A DNA stretch of 35,127 bases from an uncultured Prevotellaceae bacterium. GTDB taxonomy: Bacteria > Bacteroidota > Bacteroidia > Bacteroidales > Muribaculaceae. The DNA is taken from positions 1 to 35,127 of the forward strand of contig CAMJZF010000014.1 in assembly GCA_946410125.1 (NCBI GenBank). The letters run 5' to 3'. Within the stretch, counting starts at the first letter, position 1. Each line of letters starts with the position of its first letter. The position numbers were made by a program, and so were the translations under genes. A model generated the notes under the pieces. The model was not told the DNA's origin, ran no database searches, and saw nothing but the letters and a program-made list of their open reading frames with translations. Positions 17,728 to 26,732 of the stretch are shown here, piece after piece.

Positions 17728-17750
17728 CAGGAAACAGGAGTAATTGAGAG

Positions 17751-19622
17751 ATGCGAGGGGTATCGGCTATATTGGAATTGCAACGGCAGCGGGCGCTGCT
17801 GGTTGCTGAGCGTGAGGCTGAGCGTGAGGAGTTTCGGCGTCAGACCGAGACTCAGGGTCTGGGTCGCAAGGTTAAGCGTGGCGACTGCTGGTGGCCTGTT
17901 GGCGTGGGTCGTAGCTATTATAATTCTCTCAATCAGCTGGTTGTGGAGGTAAGCCGTAGCGAAGATACCGAGATTGAGCACAACTTCGAGTATGGCCGGC
18001 AGGTGATGTTTTTCCGTGTAGACGCGAGCGACAACATCACCTATTTCAAATTTTCGGGCTCAGTGAGCTATGCTCAGGAAAACCGCATGGTGATAGTGGT
18101 TCCCGACGGTAATGCCGTTGCCGACCTGCAGGGCCATGAGAGGGTGGGGGTGCAACTGTCGATGGACGAGCACACCTATGAACTTATGCTCCGCGCCATT
18201 GACCGTGTGGCTCGTGCCAAGGGTAACCGCCTGGCACACTTGCGTGACTTGTTTTACAATCACAGCAAGACCGAGAAATTCACTTTTTCTCCAATCACTT
18301 TTCCTTGGCTGAATCCCACTCAGGAGCACGCCGTCAACGAGGTGCTGCTTGCCAAGGATGTGGCAGTGGTTCATGGGCCTCCGGGCACAGGAAAGACGAC
18401 CACTCTGGTCGAGGCGATATATGAAACGCTGCGACGTGAGAATCAAGTGCTGGTGTGCGCTCAGAGCAACATGGCGGTTGACTGGATAAGCGAGCGGCTG
18501 GTAGATCGAGGAGTAGAAGTGCTGCGCATTGGCAACCCCACTCGCGTTAACGATAAAATGCTTGGCTTTACCTATGAACGGCGGTTTGAGGCTCACCCCG
18601 ACTATCCTCAACTGTGGGCGATACGCAAGGCGATGCGTGAGTTGCGCAGTGCCAAGCGTCGTGGGTCGGACAGCTATCATCAGAAACTGGATAGGCTTAA
18701 AAGCCGAGAAACCGAACTTGAGGTGCGCATCAATAACGACCTCTTTAACAGTGCCCGAGTAATCTCCTGCACACTTGCCGGCAGTGCAAGTCGTGTGCTG
18801 GAGGGGATGAAGTTTGCCACCTTGTTTATCGATGAGGCGGCTCAGGCACTTGAAGCGGCGTGCTGGATTGCCATTGCCAAAGCCAATAGGGTGATACTTG
18901 CCGGTGACTACTGCCAGCTGCCGCCCACCGTGAAATGCCTCGAAGCCATCAAGGGCGGCCTTGCCAGGACGTTGATGGAACGCATTGTGCAAAGTAATCC
19001 ACAGGCTGTAACGCTGTTGCAGGTTCAGTACCGCATGAACGATGCCATCATGCGTTTCTCAAGCGACTGGTTCTACAATGGACAGGTGGCGAGTGCTCCC
19101 GAAGTGAAGTATCGCAGCATCCTCGACTTTGACACACCCATGACATGGGTCGACACCGCCAATCTCGACATTGACTCGCACGAGGAACTGGTGGGCGAGA
19201 CATTTGGGCGCATCAACCGTGCCGAGGCACAGCTCACCATCGACACGTTGCAGCAATATTTCGAGCGGTTGGGACGGCATCATGTGCTTGACGAACGCCT
19301 CGACGTGGGCATTATCTCGCCCTATCGTGCCCAAGTGCAGCTGTTGCGGAGAATGTTGCGCAAGAGCGCCTATTTCAAGCCGTTGCGACATCTTATCTCG
19401 GTCAATACCGTTGATGGGTTTCAGGGTCAGGAGCGCGATATAATCGTGATTAGCCTCGTGCGAAACAACGATGAGGGTCAAATTGGTTTCCTGCGCGACC
19501 TGCGGCGCATGAACGTTGCCATTACCCGAGCGCGCATGAAGCTCTTCATCATGGGCGACAGTGCCACGATGACCCGCCACCCATTCTATCGTAAGCTATA
19601 TAATTATATAAAGACGCTTTAA
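17751..19622 (+). CDS. Superfamily 1 (Upf1/IGHMBP2-like) DNA/RNA helicase
   Basis: VVHGPPGTGKTTTLVEAI (Walker A), LFIDEAAQALEAACW (DEAA), VNTVDGFQGQERDIIVISLVRNN, RRMNVAITRARMKLFIMG. Confidence 0.93.
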   Translation: MRGVSAILELQRQRALLVAEREAEREEFRRQTETQGLGRKVKRGDCWWPVGVGRSYYNSLNQLVVEVSRSEDTEIEHNFEYGRQVMFFRVDASDNITYFKFSGSVSYAQENRMVIVVPDGNAVADLQGHERVGVQLSMDEHTYELMLRAIDRVARAKGNRLAHLRDLFYNHSKTEKFTFSPITFPWLNPTQEHAVNEVLLAKDVAVVHGPPGTGKTTTLVEAIYETLRRENQVLVCAQSNMAVDWISERLVDRGVEVLRIGNPTRVNDKMLGFTYERRFEAHPDYPQLWAIRKAMRELRSAKRRGSDSYHQKLDRLKSRETELEVRINNDLFNSARVISCTLAGSASRVLEGMKFATLFIDEAAQALEAACWIAIAKANRVILAGDYCQLPPTVKCLEAIKGGLARTLMERIVQSNPQAVTLLQVQYRMNDAIMRFSSDWFYNGQVASAPEVKYRSILDFDTPMTWVDTANLDIDSHEELVGETFGRINRAEAQLTIDTLQQYFERLGRHHVLDERLDVGIISPYRAQVQLLRRMLRKSAYFKPLRHLISVNTVDGFQGQERDIIVISLVRNNDEGQIGFLRDLRRMNVAITRARMKLFIMGDSATMTRHPFYRKLYNYIKTL

Positions 19623-19755
19623 TTATAAAATAGAGTCCACTTAAGCGGACAAAATCAGTAGGAAGGGTGATGAGATAAATTGGTATTTATTTTGCCGAAA
19701 TGAGTTGGAATGAGTACTTTTGTGGCAGTTTTCAAGGATGAAACCGTCTTATTAA

Positions 19756-20718
19756 ATGAACAAGCTTATAAATATATTGAAAGAATGGACGTTGCCGGTG
19801 TCGATGTCGACCGGCATATTGGTCTATTTTATATTTTACTTCACGCCGGCTCTCGATGAGGCATCGCGTGTGTTCAACAGTTTTTTCAACTTTATCCTGC
19901 CTTGGATTTTGTTTGTGATACTGTTTGTAACCTTTTGCCGCGCCAATTTTCACAAGATGCGCCCCTGCTGGTGGCACTTTGTGATCCTTGCCATGCAGTT
20001 GGTGGTAGTGATAGTGAGCACTTTGCTCATAGTGCATTATCATGCTTCGGGCAATGAACTGGTGCTGATGGAGTGTATAATATGTTGTGTAATATGCCCA
20101 TGTGCCACGGCGGCACCGGTTGTCACTGCCAAGCTCGACGGAGACCTTGAGAAGATGACTACCTTCATGCTGCTTAGCAACTTTGTGGCAGCAATTTCGA
20201 TTCCCATAGTTTTCCCCCTCGTTGACGAGAGCATCGACATGCCTTTCTGGAATGCCTTTGTGGAACTTTTGGAACGGGTGTGCTCGGTATTGGTTGCTCC
20301 CATGGCCCTTGCTTATGTTGTAAAGCATTTCACTCCCCGCCTTCATCGAGTGATAATCAGCAACAAAGACTTGTCGTTCTACCTGTGGGGTGTGTTGCTG
20401 CTTGTGATTTCGGGAGCCACGATGCGCAACATCATGAATTCGGGCACAACAGTGTGGTTTATCGTGATAGTGGCTCTTACCAGCCTGGTTATTACCTTTG
20501 TGCAGTTTGCGATTGGTCGATATGTTGGCCGTTTTTTCCATGCCACAACCGAGATGGGTCAGGCGATGGGTCAGAAAAACACCGCCTTTGCCATCTGGGT
20601 GTCGAGCGCATGGCTTAATCCGCTTGCCGCTGTAGGTCCCGGTTTCTATATCTTGTGGCAGAATGCTTTTAACAGTTTGGAGATATGGCATCATAATAAA
20701 ACCCATAAATTGAGTTGA
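19756..20718 (+). CDS. BASS-family-like (bile acid:Na+ symporter fold) membrane transporter
   Basis: About 9-10 hydrophobic segments; CVICPCATAAPVVTAKLDGDLEKMTTFMLLSNFVAAISIPIVFPLV and EMGQAMGQKNTAFAIWVSSAWLNPLAAVGPGFY fit the BASS pattern. Confidence 0.65.
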   Translation: MNKLINILKEWTLPVSMSTGILVYFIFYFTPALDEASRVFNSFFNFILPWILFVILFVTFCRANFHKMRPCWWHFVILAMQLVVVIVSTLLIVHYHASGNELVLMECIICCVICPCATAAPVVTAKLDGDLEKMTTFMLLSNFVAAISIPIVFPLVDESIDMPFWNAFVELLERVCSVLVAPMALAYVVKHFTPRLHRVIISNKDLSFYLWGVLLLVISGATMRNIMNSGTTVWFIVIVALTSLVITFVQFAIGRYVGRFFHATTEMGQAMGQKNTAFAIWVSSAWLNPLAAVGPGFYILWQNAFNSLEIWHHNKTHKLS

Positions 20719-20720
20719 CG

Positions 20721-20948
20721 ATGACAGTGAGTTTTCAATATTATAGCGAGAGTGAGGATGGCCGTGACGACTATCGATTCTCAAGTGATGACGAAGCTAT
20801 TGAGAAATTTGAGAGCCTCAAGGAGATTATTAGGGTTCAGTTCCTTGATTGCGCTGACGCTGAGATAGTTGATGAGCCCGATTTCTTTGGCATCATCGAC
20901 CACCGTAGCGGCGACTGGGCGAAGGCTTTTATTACCAACAGCAAATAA
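20721..20948 (+). CDS. Small acidic hypothetical protein (75 aa)
   Basis: ATG 2 nt after the upstream TGA; MTVSFQYYSESEDGRDDYRFSSDDEAIEKFESLKE... Confidence 0.6.
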   Translation: MTVSFQYYSESEDGRDDYRFSSDDEAIEKFESLKEIIRVQFLDCADAEIVDEPDFFGIIDHRSGDWAKAFITNSK

Positions 20949-21030
20949 AAAGAGACCTAATTTCGAGATGTAAAAAAATTACATTTTGTGCTCATCAAGG
21001 TGCAGATTGTTAATAACTATCTTGAAAAGA

Positions 21031-21063
21031 TTGCAATAGGGATGATAATTTGAATTAATTTTG
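21031..21063 (+). promoter_or_regulatory. Bacteroidota-type promoter for lipoprotein gene
   Basis: TTG 21031-21033 and TAATTTTG 21056-21063. Confidence 0.45.
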
Positions 21064-21099
21064 CGCTGGATTTTGTGAAACTTACATTGAAAATGAAAT

Positions 21100-21141
21100 G
21101 TGGGTTCTATAAATGTGTTGTTAATAGCTTGTAGAACCCAC
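21100..21141 (+). promoter_or_regulatory. 5'UTR hairpin upstream of lipoprotein gene
   Basis: GTGGGTTCTA (21100-21109) / TAGAACCCAC (21132-21141), perfect 10-bp stem with 22-nt loop, 19 nt before ATG at 21161. Confidence 0.65.
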
Positions 21142-21160
21142 TTTAAAAAACGAAGGCGAA

Positions 21161-21652
21161 ATGAAGAGAAAGAATATATTATGGGGCTTTGCGCTGTTGG
21201 TAATGGCAATGGTGTGCTGCTATGTGTTCAGTGCCTGTGGCGATGACAATAATAATGATGAGCCCAAAAATCCATTAATCGGAGCCTGGGAGATAGAGAA
21301 GACCCCTGAGACCATTGGAGCACTTGAGCAGCTGTTAACCAATTTGTTGCAGGAAAACGATGCCCTTGTTCAAGAAAACATCGAAATTCTCAAGAAAGTG
21401 GAGACGATTGTTGCAACCGGGCAATTTATCGTTCAGTTCAACGAGGGCGGTGAAGCACGCCTCTATGCCTATAACGGGAAAGGCCTGGGTGCCTTTGTCG
21501 TAGGCTCTTGGACCATGACTGAGCAGGCATTGTTGCTTGGTGTGGGCACGATAACACTGCCTGTGACCAACATCACCGTTGATGGCGGCACGCTACACGG
21601 CTATGTTGGGCAGTTGCCGCTCACCTTCAAGAAGATAAAGGTGAATAAATAG
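21161..21652 (+). CDS. Lipoprotein of unknown function (lipocalin-like fold possible)
   Basis: Lipobox FSAC|GDDNNNDEP after a TM segment; NPLIGAWEIEKTP and GSWTMTEQALLLGVGTITL. Confidence 0.7.
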   Translation: MKRKNILWGFALLVMAMVCCYVFSACGDDNNNDEPKNPLIGAWEIEKTPETIGALEQLLTNLLQENDALVQENIEILKKVETIVATGQFIVQFNEGGEARLYAYNGKGLGAFVVGSWTMTEQALLLGVGTITLPVTNITVDGGTLHGYVGQLPLTFKKIKVNK

Positions 21653-21669
21653 CCCAAAAGTCTTTTGTT

Positions 21670-21710
21670 AAACGCATCGGCCGGAAAACTGGTTAGATGC
21701 GTTTTTTATT
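21670..21710 (+). terminator. Intrinsic terminator
   Basis: AAACGCATC (21670-21678) / GATGCGTTT (21696-21704) followed by TTTATT. Confidence 0.8.
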
Positions 21711-21740
21711 ATAAAAAAACTCTAACTGAAAACTTTTTGC

Positions 21741-21748
21741 TAACTTTG
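21741..21748 (+). promoter_or_regulatory. -7 element for metG
   Basis: TAACTTTG at 21741-21748, 32 nt before the ATG. Confidence 0.45.
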
Positions 21749-21779
21749 CAGAAAATTAATAAAATACATTGTAATACTT

Positions 21780-23825
21780 ATGGAAGAAAAGAAAAAATAT
21801 GCACGCACACTGGTGACTACCGCATTGCCTTATGCCAATGGTCCCGTACACATTGGCCATCTGGCTGGAGTATATGTACCTGCCGACATTTATGTACGCT
21901 ACCTTCGCCTCAAAGGTGAGGACGTGGTGATGATAGGCGGAAGCGACGAGCACGGTGTGCCCATTACCATCAAGGCACAGAAGGAAGGTGTTACCCCACA
22001 GGACATAGTGGACCGTTATCACAAGATAATAAAAGACTCGATGGAGGGGCTTGGAATCTCGTTTGATGTGTACAGCCGTACCACCAGTGCCATTCACCGT
22101 GCCACTGCGAGCGAATTTTTCAAGAAACTCTATGATAAAGGTGAGTTTATCGAGAAGACCAGCGAGCAGTTCTATGACGAGGAAGCCGACCAGTGGCTTG
22201 CCGACCGATATATCACCGGCACTTGCCCCCATTGCGGCAACGAGGGAGCCTATGGCGACCAGTGCGAGGCATGCGGCACATCGCTCAATGCCACCGATCT
22301 TATCAATCCCAAGAGTGCAATTACCGGCAACGTTCCCGTGCTCAAGGAAACCAAGCACTGGTACATGCCTCTCGATAAGTGGGAACCTCGCTTGCGCCAG
22401 TGGATTCTTGAGGAGCACAAGGAGTGGAAGACTAACGTGTACGGGCAGTGTAAGTCGTGGCTCGACAACGGCCTTCAGCCACGTGCCGTGACCCGTGACC
22501 TTAACTGGGGAATTCCGGTGCCCATCGAGGGTGCCGAGGGCAAGGTGCTATACGTGTGGTTTGACGCTCCCATTGGCTACATCAGCAACACCAAGGAGCT
22601 GTTGCCCAACGATTGGGAGAAATACTGGAAAGCCGACGATACCCGCATCATTCACTTCATTGGCAAGGACAATATCGTGTTTCACTGCCTTATCTTCCCT
22701 GCCATGCTCATGGCCGAGGGTTCTTATCAGCTACCCGAGAACGTGCCAGCCAACGAGTTCCTGAATCTCGAGGGTGACAAGATTTCGACCAGTCGCAACT
22801 GGGCGGTGTGGCTCAACGAGTATCTTGAGGACTTCCCCGGCAAGCAGGATGTGTTGCGCTATGTGCTCACTGCCAACGCTCCTGAGACTAAGGACAACGA
22901 TTTCACATGGAAAGACTTCCAGGACCGCAATAACAACGAGCTCGTGGCAATTCTCGGCAATTTCGTGAACCGTGCTATTGTGCTCACCAACAAATACTTT
23001 GATGGCGTGATTCCCGAGGCACATGAGCTTACCGACTATGACCGCGCCACCATCGAGGAGTTCAAGGGCGTGAAAGATGCACTGAGCGAGGCACTTGAGA
23101 CTTTCCACTTCCGCGCTGCCTTGAGCGAGGCAATGAAGCTTGCCCGCATAGGTAACAAGTATCTTGCCGATACCGAGCCATGGAAGCTTGCGAAGACCGA
23201 CATGACCCGCGTGGAGACAATCATGAATGTGGCCTTGCAGATTACTGCCAATCTTGCCATTGCATTTGAGCCGTTCCTGCCCTTCAGTGCCGAGAAACTG
23301 CGCAAGATGATAAACCTTGGTAAAGCCGACTGGAACAAACTTGGCTCTATCGACATCCTCAAGGCCGGTGACCGCGTGGAGAAGGCCGAACTGCTCTTTG
23401 AGAAGATTGATGACGAAACCATTAAGATTCAAACCGACCGTCTCGCTCGCATCAAGCAGGAGAACATCCTCAAGAACTTCACTCCAAAGGCTGTGGCGCC
23501 AACGGTGTCGTTTGAGGAGTTCCAGAAGATGGACATTCGTGTAGGCAAAGTTCTCGCTTGCGAGAAGGTTAAGAAAGCCGACAAGCTGCTCAAGTTCACC
23601 ATCGACGACGGCATGAAAGGCCGCACTATTGTGAGTGGCATAGCCAAGTTCTATAATCCTGAGGATCTTGTTGGCAAGGAAGTGTGCTTTATTGCCAACT
23701 TTGCGCCCCGCACTCTCAAGGGCATTGAGTCGCAAGGCATGATACTCAGTGCCGAGGATGCCGACGGTCGCCTCGTGGTGATTGGTCCTCACGGTGAGGT
23801 GCGTCCCGGAGTTCAAGTGGGCTAA
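21780..23825 (+). CDS. metG: Methionyl-tRNA synthetase with C-terminal tRNA-binding domain
   Basis: [44 protein letters not shown] (KMSKS-equivalent); C-terminal [29 protein letters not shown]. Confidence 0.97.
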   Translation: MEEKKKYARTLVTTALPYANGPVHIGHLAGVYVPADIYVRYLRLKGEDVVMIGGSDEHGVPITIKAQKEGVTPQDIVDRYHKIIKDSMEGLGISFDVYSRTTSAIHRATASEFFKKLYDKGEFIEKTSEQFYDEEADQWLADRYITGTCPHCGNEGAYGDQCEACGTSLNATDLINPKSAITGNVPVLKETKHWYMPLDKWEPRLRQWILEEHKEWKTNVYGQCKSWLDNGLQPRAVTRDLNWGIPVPIEGAEGKVLYVWFDAPIGYISNTKELLPNDWEKYWKADDTRIIHFIGKDNIVFHCLIFPAMLMAEGSYQLPENVPANEFLNLEGDKISTSRNWAVWLNEYLEDFPGKQDVLRYVLTANAPETKDNDFTWKDFQDRNNNELVAILGNFVNRAIVLTNKYFDGVIPEAHELTDYDRATIEEFKGVKDALSEALETFHFRAALSEAMKLARIGNKYLADTEPWKLAKTDMTRVETIMNVALQITANLAIAFEPFLPFSAEKLRKMINLGKADWNKLGSIDILKAGDRVEKAELLFEKIDDETIKIQTDRLARIKQENILKNFTPKAVAPTVSFEEFQKMDIRVGKVLACEKVKKADKLLKFTIDDGMKGRTIVSGIAKFYNPEDLVGKEVCFIANFAPRTLKGIESQGMILSAEDADGRLVVIGPHGEVRPGVQVG

Positions 23826-23844
23826 CGCTTCATTGGCAATAACG

Positions 23845-23898
23845 AATAACACACGCTGTTAAGGGAAATTTTTCCTGCGATAGCGTGTGTTATTTTTT
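23845..23898 (+). terminator. Intrinsic terminator of metG
   Basis: 13-bp perfect stem AATAACACACGCT (23845-23857) / AGCGTGTGTTATT (23882-23894), followed by TTTT. Confidence 0.85.
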
Positions 23899-23971
23899 GT
23901 GTGTGGTGTTTTCTGTAAATTAATAATGGAGCGAAAAAAATAAGATATTTTCAAAAAAACAGCCAAAAATG

Positions 23972-24002
23972 TTGTAATTTTTAAATATAATGATTACTTT
24001 TG
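23972..24002 (+). promoter_or_regulatory. Bacteroidota-type promoter of GYF/DUF805 gene
   Basis: TTG 23972-23974, 20-nt spacer, TACTTTTG 23995-24002. Confidence 0.6.
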
Positions 24003-24041
24003 TGCAGATGAATAATTAAAAATCTTTTAATTTAAATTATT

Positions 24042-24875
24042 ATGGCACAATACTATTTAGTAAAAGACGGACAAAGATTAGGTCCATTCTCCATTGAACA
24101 ATTGGTTCAAAATGGATTGACTCCCGACTCGTTAGTGTTTGCTCAAGGCATGCAGAACTGGACAAAGGCCGGTGAAGTAGCTGAACTGGCTACTGTGTTT
24201 GCTCCTGCTCCCCAGCCAGAGCCTGCTCCTGCCCCTGCCCCACAGCCAGCACCAGCTCCCGCTCCTCAACCTCAATATCAGGCACCTCAACCACAATATC
24301 AGGCGCCTCAGTATCAGCAACCTTATCAACCTCAGTATCAACAACCTTATCAACAACCACAAGCTATGGGAAATTATGTAGCAACACCACAATTAGGATT
24401 TATGGAGGCAGTAAAGATTTGCCTCCAGAAGTATTTTAGTGCCAAGGGCCGTGCTCGCCGCAGTGAGTACTGGTGGTTCATGTTGGCAATTTACATCGTT
24501 AATGCTGTTATTAATGGCATTCTCTACTCTATTATGGGAGGGCTCATGGCAAAGAAAGAGGCTCTTAAAGCAGCAGCAATAGAATCAATGTTTAATGGTG
24601 AGGGTGTTGACACCGCTGCCATTAATGCCCAGGATCCCACAACAACAATTATCATTTTGGGAATCTTGATGTTTATCATCTTTGTGGCACTGTTCATTCC
24701 ACAGGTAACAGCAACGGCGCGTCGCTTGCACGACGTGGGCAAGAGTGGTCACCTGCAGTGGCTCTACCTGCTGTGTGGCATTGGTGGCCCTATCTGCTTG
24801 ATCATGTGCATCCCCGAAGGCAAGCCCGAACCCAACAAGTATGGTGAGTCGCCTAAGTTTGTACTGCAGCAATAA
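24042..24875 (+). CDS. GYF_2-like domain + Pro/Gln/Tyr repeat linker + DUF805 membrane domain
   Basis: MAQYYLVKDGQRLGPFSIEQLVQNGLTPDSLVFAQGMQNWTKAGEVAEL (GYF_2), PQYQAPQPQYQAPQYQQPYQPQYQQPYQQP, then KGRARRSEYWWFML...VTATARRLHDVGKSGHLQWLYLL (DUF805). Confidence 0.88.
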   Translation: MAQYYLVKDGQRLGPFSIEQLVQNGLTPDSLVFAQGMQNWTKAGEVAELATVFAPAPQPEPAPAPAPQPAPAPAPQPQYQAPQPQYQAPQYQQPYQPQYQQPYQQPQAMGNYVATPQLGFMEAVKICLQKYFSAKGRARRSEYWWFMLAIYIVNAVINGILYSIMGGLMAKKEALKAAAIESMFNGEGVDTAAINAQDPTTTIIILGILMFIIFVALFIPQVTATARRLHDVGKSGHLQWLYLLCGIGGPICLIMCIPEGKPEPNKYGESPKFVLQQ

Positions 24876-24905
24876 TCTCGTCAACTCATAAACTGTAATA
24901 TATCG

Positions 24906-24935
24906 AGCAAGCAGGTGCGTTGCACTTGCTTGCTT
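24906..24935 (+). terminator. Hairpin between first and second GYF genes
   Basis: CAAGCAGGTGC-GTT-GCACTTGCTTG; one G-T mismatch in an 11-bp stem, no clear T tail. Confidence 0.5.
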
Positions 24936-24960
24936 GATAATAAGGGAATTATAAAAAGAT

Positions 24961-25605
24961 ATGGCAAAGTATTATATTGGTAAAAACAACCAGCAGACGG
25001 GTCCCTTTGAAGTGAATCAGCTTCTTGCCAACGGTCTTACCCCCGACACCTTAGTGTGGTGCTCGGGCATGCAAGGCTGGGACAAGGCCAAGAATGTTGC
25101 GGAGCTTGCAGGGCTGTTTGTTGCTCAGCAGCCTCAATATCAAGCTCCCAAGCCTCAATATCAGGCTCCACAGCCTCAGTATCAGCAACCTTACCAGCAG
25201 CCTCAATATCAGCAGCCTGTATATGGCTATCAACAGCCCGCCTATGGTTATCAGCACCCCATGGGCGCAAGTGGCCGACAGAGGGTTGACATGTTCATGA
25301 TGGCCAACAAGGATAATTTCCCCCCTGAGAAGCTCCCTTACATTCAAGAGCGCCTGATGATGCTTGATGACAATGCTATAAACTCACTGTCGATGCTCTC
25401 GTTTAAGAGTCCTATAACGTCATTGATCTTATCGCTGTTGCTTGGCAGTTTGGGAGTAGACCGTTTCTACATTGGCGACATTGGTTTGGGCATTGGTAAA
25501 TTGCTCACTGCCGGTGGTTGTGGCATCTGGACGATTATCGATTGGTTTCTTATCATGGGCGCAACCCGCGAGAAGAACTATGAGATGATAGCTCCATATA
25601 TTTAA
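24961..25605 (+). CDS. GYF_2-like domain + Pro/Gln/Tyr repeat linker + TM2 membrane domain
   Basis: MAKYYIGKNNQQTGPFEVNQLLANGLTPDTLVWCSGMQGWDKAKNVAEL, PQYQAPKPQYQAPQPQYQQPYQQPQYQQP, then SLLLGSLGVDRFYIGDIGLGIGKLLTAGGCGIWTIIDWFLI (TM2). Confidence 0.9.
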   Translation: MAKYYIGKNNQQTGPFEVNQLLANGLTPDTLVWCSGMQGWDKAKNVAELAGLFVAQQPQYQAPKPQYQAPQPQYQQPYQQPQYQQPVYGYQQPAYGYQHPMGASGRQRVDMFMMANKDNFPPEKLPYIQERLMMLDDNAINSLSMLSFKSPITSLILSLLLGSLGVDRFYIGDIGLGIGKLLTAGGCGIWTIIDWFLIMGATREKNYEMIAPYI

Positions 25606-25630
25606 AGAGTTTACTATTGTAATCGATAAT

Positions 25631-25667
25631 ACAGGCAGTGTTTCTTTTTTTTTGAGGCTCTGCCTGT
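25631..25667 (+). terminator. Hairpin upstream of third GYF gene promoter
   Basis: ACAGGCAG (25631-25638) / CTGCCTGT (25660-25667), T-rich loop. Confidence 0.5.
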
Positions 25668-25697
25668 TGTTTTTATTGTAATAATTACTTACTTTTG
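25667..25697 (+). promoter_or_regulatory. Bacteroidota-type promoter of GYF/CD225 gene
   Basis: TTG 25667-25669, 20-nt spacer, TACTTTTG 25690-25697, followed by TGC as upstream of 24042. Confidence 0.6.
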
Positions 25698-25733
25698 TGC
25701 TCGTAAAAGTAATAACTCTAAATCTCAATTATT

Positions 25734-26288
25734 ATGGCGGAATATTATATTGGCATAAACAATAAGCAGGTGGGACCACTTCCTGTAGATGAACTGCTGA
25801 GAAACGGATTGAAACCCGACACATTGGTATGGTGCCAGGGAATGTCGGGCTGGGAAAAAGCAATCAATGTGCCTGAGCTGGCAGCACTCTTTGCTCAGCC
25901 TCAGCCACAATATGCGCCACCTGCTGAAGGGTATCAGCAGCCTTACCAGCAGCCTTACCAGCAACCTTACCAGCAACCGCAATATCAATATCCACAATAT
26001 CAGCAGCCGCAATATGCTCAAGGCGGGATGGGTATGCCTCCCAAGCCCGACAACAACATGATTTGGGCGATATTGAGCACTGTTTTGTGTTGTTTGCCCA
26101 TTGGCATTGTTGCAATCATCAAGGCAAGCAAGGTCGACACTCTTTACATGCAAGGCAACTACGCTGGAGCCGAGGAAGCCGCCAAGAGTGCCAAGACTTG
26201 GTCGTTGATTGGCGCCGGCTTAGGCTTGTTGGGCGGAATCCTGTATGTTATCCTGGTTGTGTTTGCTGGCATAATGTCTAACTATTAA
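25734..26288 (+). CDS. GYF_2-like domain + Pro/Gln/Tyr repeat linker + CD225/dispanin-like membrane domain
   Basis: MAEYYIGINNKQVGPLPVDELLRNGLKPDTLVWCQGMSGWEKAINVPEL, (QQPY)n, then PKPDNNMIWAILSTVLCCLPIGIVAIIKASKVDTLYMQGNYAGAEEAAKSAKTWSLIGAGLGLL, CD225-like. Confidence 0.88.
   Translation: MAEYYIGINNKQVGPLPVDELLRNGLKPDTLVWCQGMSGWEKAINVPELAALFAQPQPQYAPPAEGYQQPYQQPYQQPYQQPQYQYPQYQQPQYAQGGMGMPPKPDNNMIWAILSTVLCCLPIGIVAIIKASKVDTLYMQGNYAGAEEAAKSAKTWSLIGAGLGLLGGILYVILVVFAGIMSNY
25935..25982 (+). repeat. 12-bp tandem repeat encoding QQPY
   Basis: cagcagccttac x2, cagcaaccttac, cagcaaccgcaa. Confidence 0.9.
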
Positions 26289-26290
26289 TC

Positions 26291-26674
26291 TTGAAGAAAG
26301 CTGTTCTTTGGACTATAGTAATTGTTGCGCTTGTCATGGGCGCAACAATGATTTATTTTACCTATAATCCATCGTTAAGCCGGTGGTTTCCTCAATGCCC
26401 TGTTAAGATGCTCACGGGGCTTAGTTGTCCATCGTGTGGCGTGCAACGTGCATTTCATGCCTTGCTTCATGGGCAATTTGGTGAGGCATTGTCCTACAAC
26501 TACTTTTTTGTGTTTAGCATCCCTTACCTTGTTGGTGCGTGCGTGGCTGTAGTGATGAAGAAGATGCACCGATGCGAAAAGCTTGCCATGTTCCTGCATG
26601 GCGAGGTCTTGGCTTTAATCTATGTGGTGTGCTTTGTGGTGTGGTTTATAGTGCGCAACATCTTGGGGATTTAG
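26291..26674 (+). CDS. DUF2752-like membrane protein
   Basis: PVKMLTGLSCPSCGVQRAFHALLHGQFGEALSYNYFF. Predicted start 26291 is TTG, directly after the upstream stop. Confidence 0.85.
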   Translation: MKKAVLWTIVIVALVMGATMIYFTYNPSLSRWFPQCPVKMLTGLSCPSCGVQRAFHALLHGQFGEALSYNYFFVFSIPYLVGACVAVVMKKMHRCEKLAMFLHGEVLALIYVVCFVVWFIVRNILGI

Positions 26675-26732
26675 CACTTTACCCTGGTTTTACCCCCGAT
26701 TTTACTTCGTTTTTTGTCCAAATAAGAATTGA

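Noticed and set aside
18060-18992. 310-aa minus-strand ORF opposite the helicase
   Set aside because: Overlaps Walker A/DEAA-coding region of a clear helicase; no domain recognised.
19732-20784. 350-aa minus-strand ORF, longer than the plus-strand transporter it overlaps
   Set aside because: Composition is His/Tyr/Lys-rich with no recognisable domain; the plus-strand frame has regular TM segments and BASS-like motifs.
22731-23852. 373-aa minus-strand ORF opposite metG
   Set aside because: Antisense to the strongly conserved MetG; looks like a shadow ORF from codon bias.
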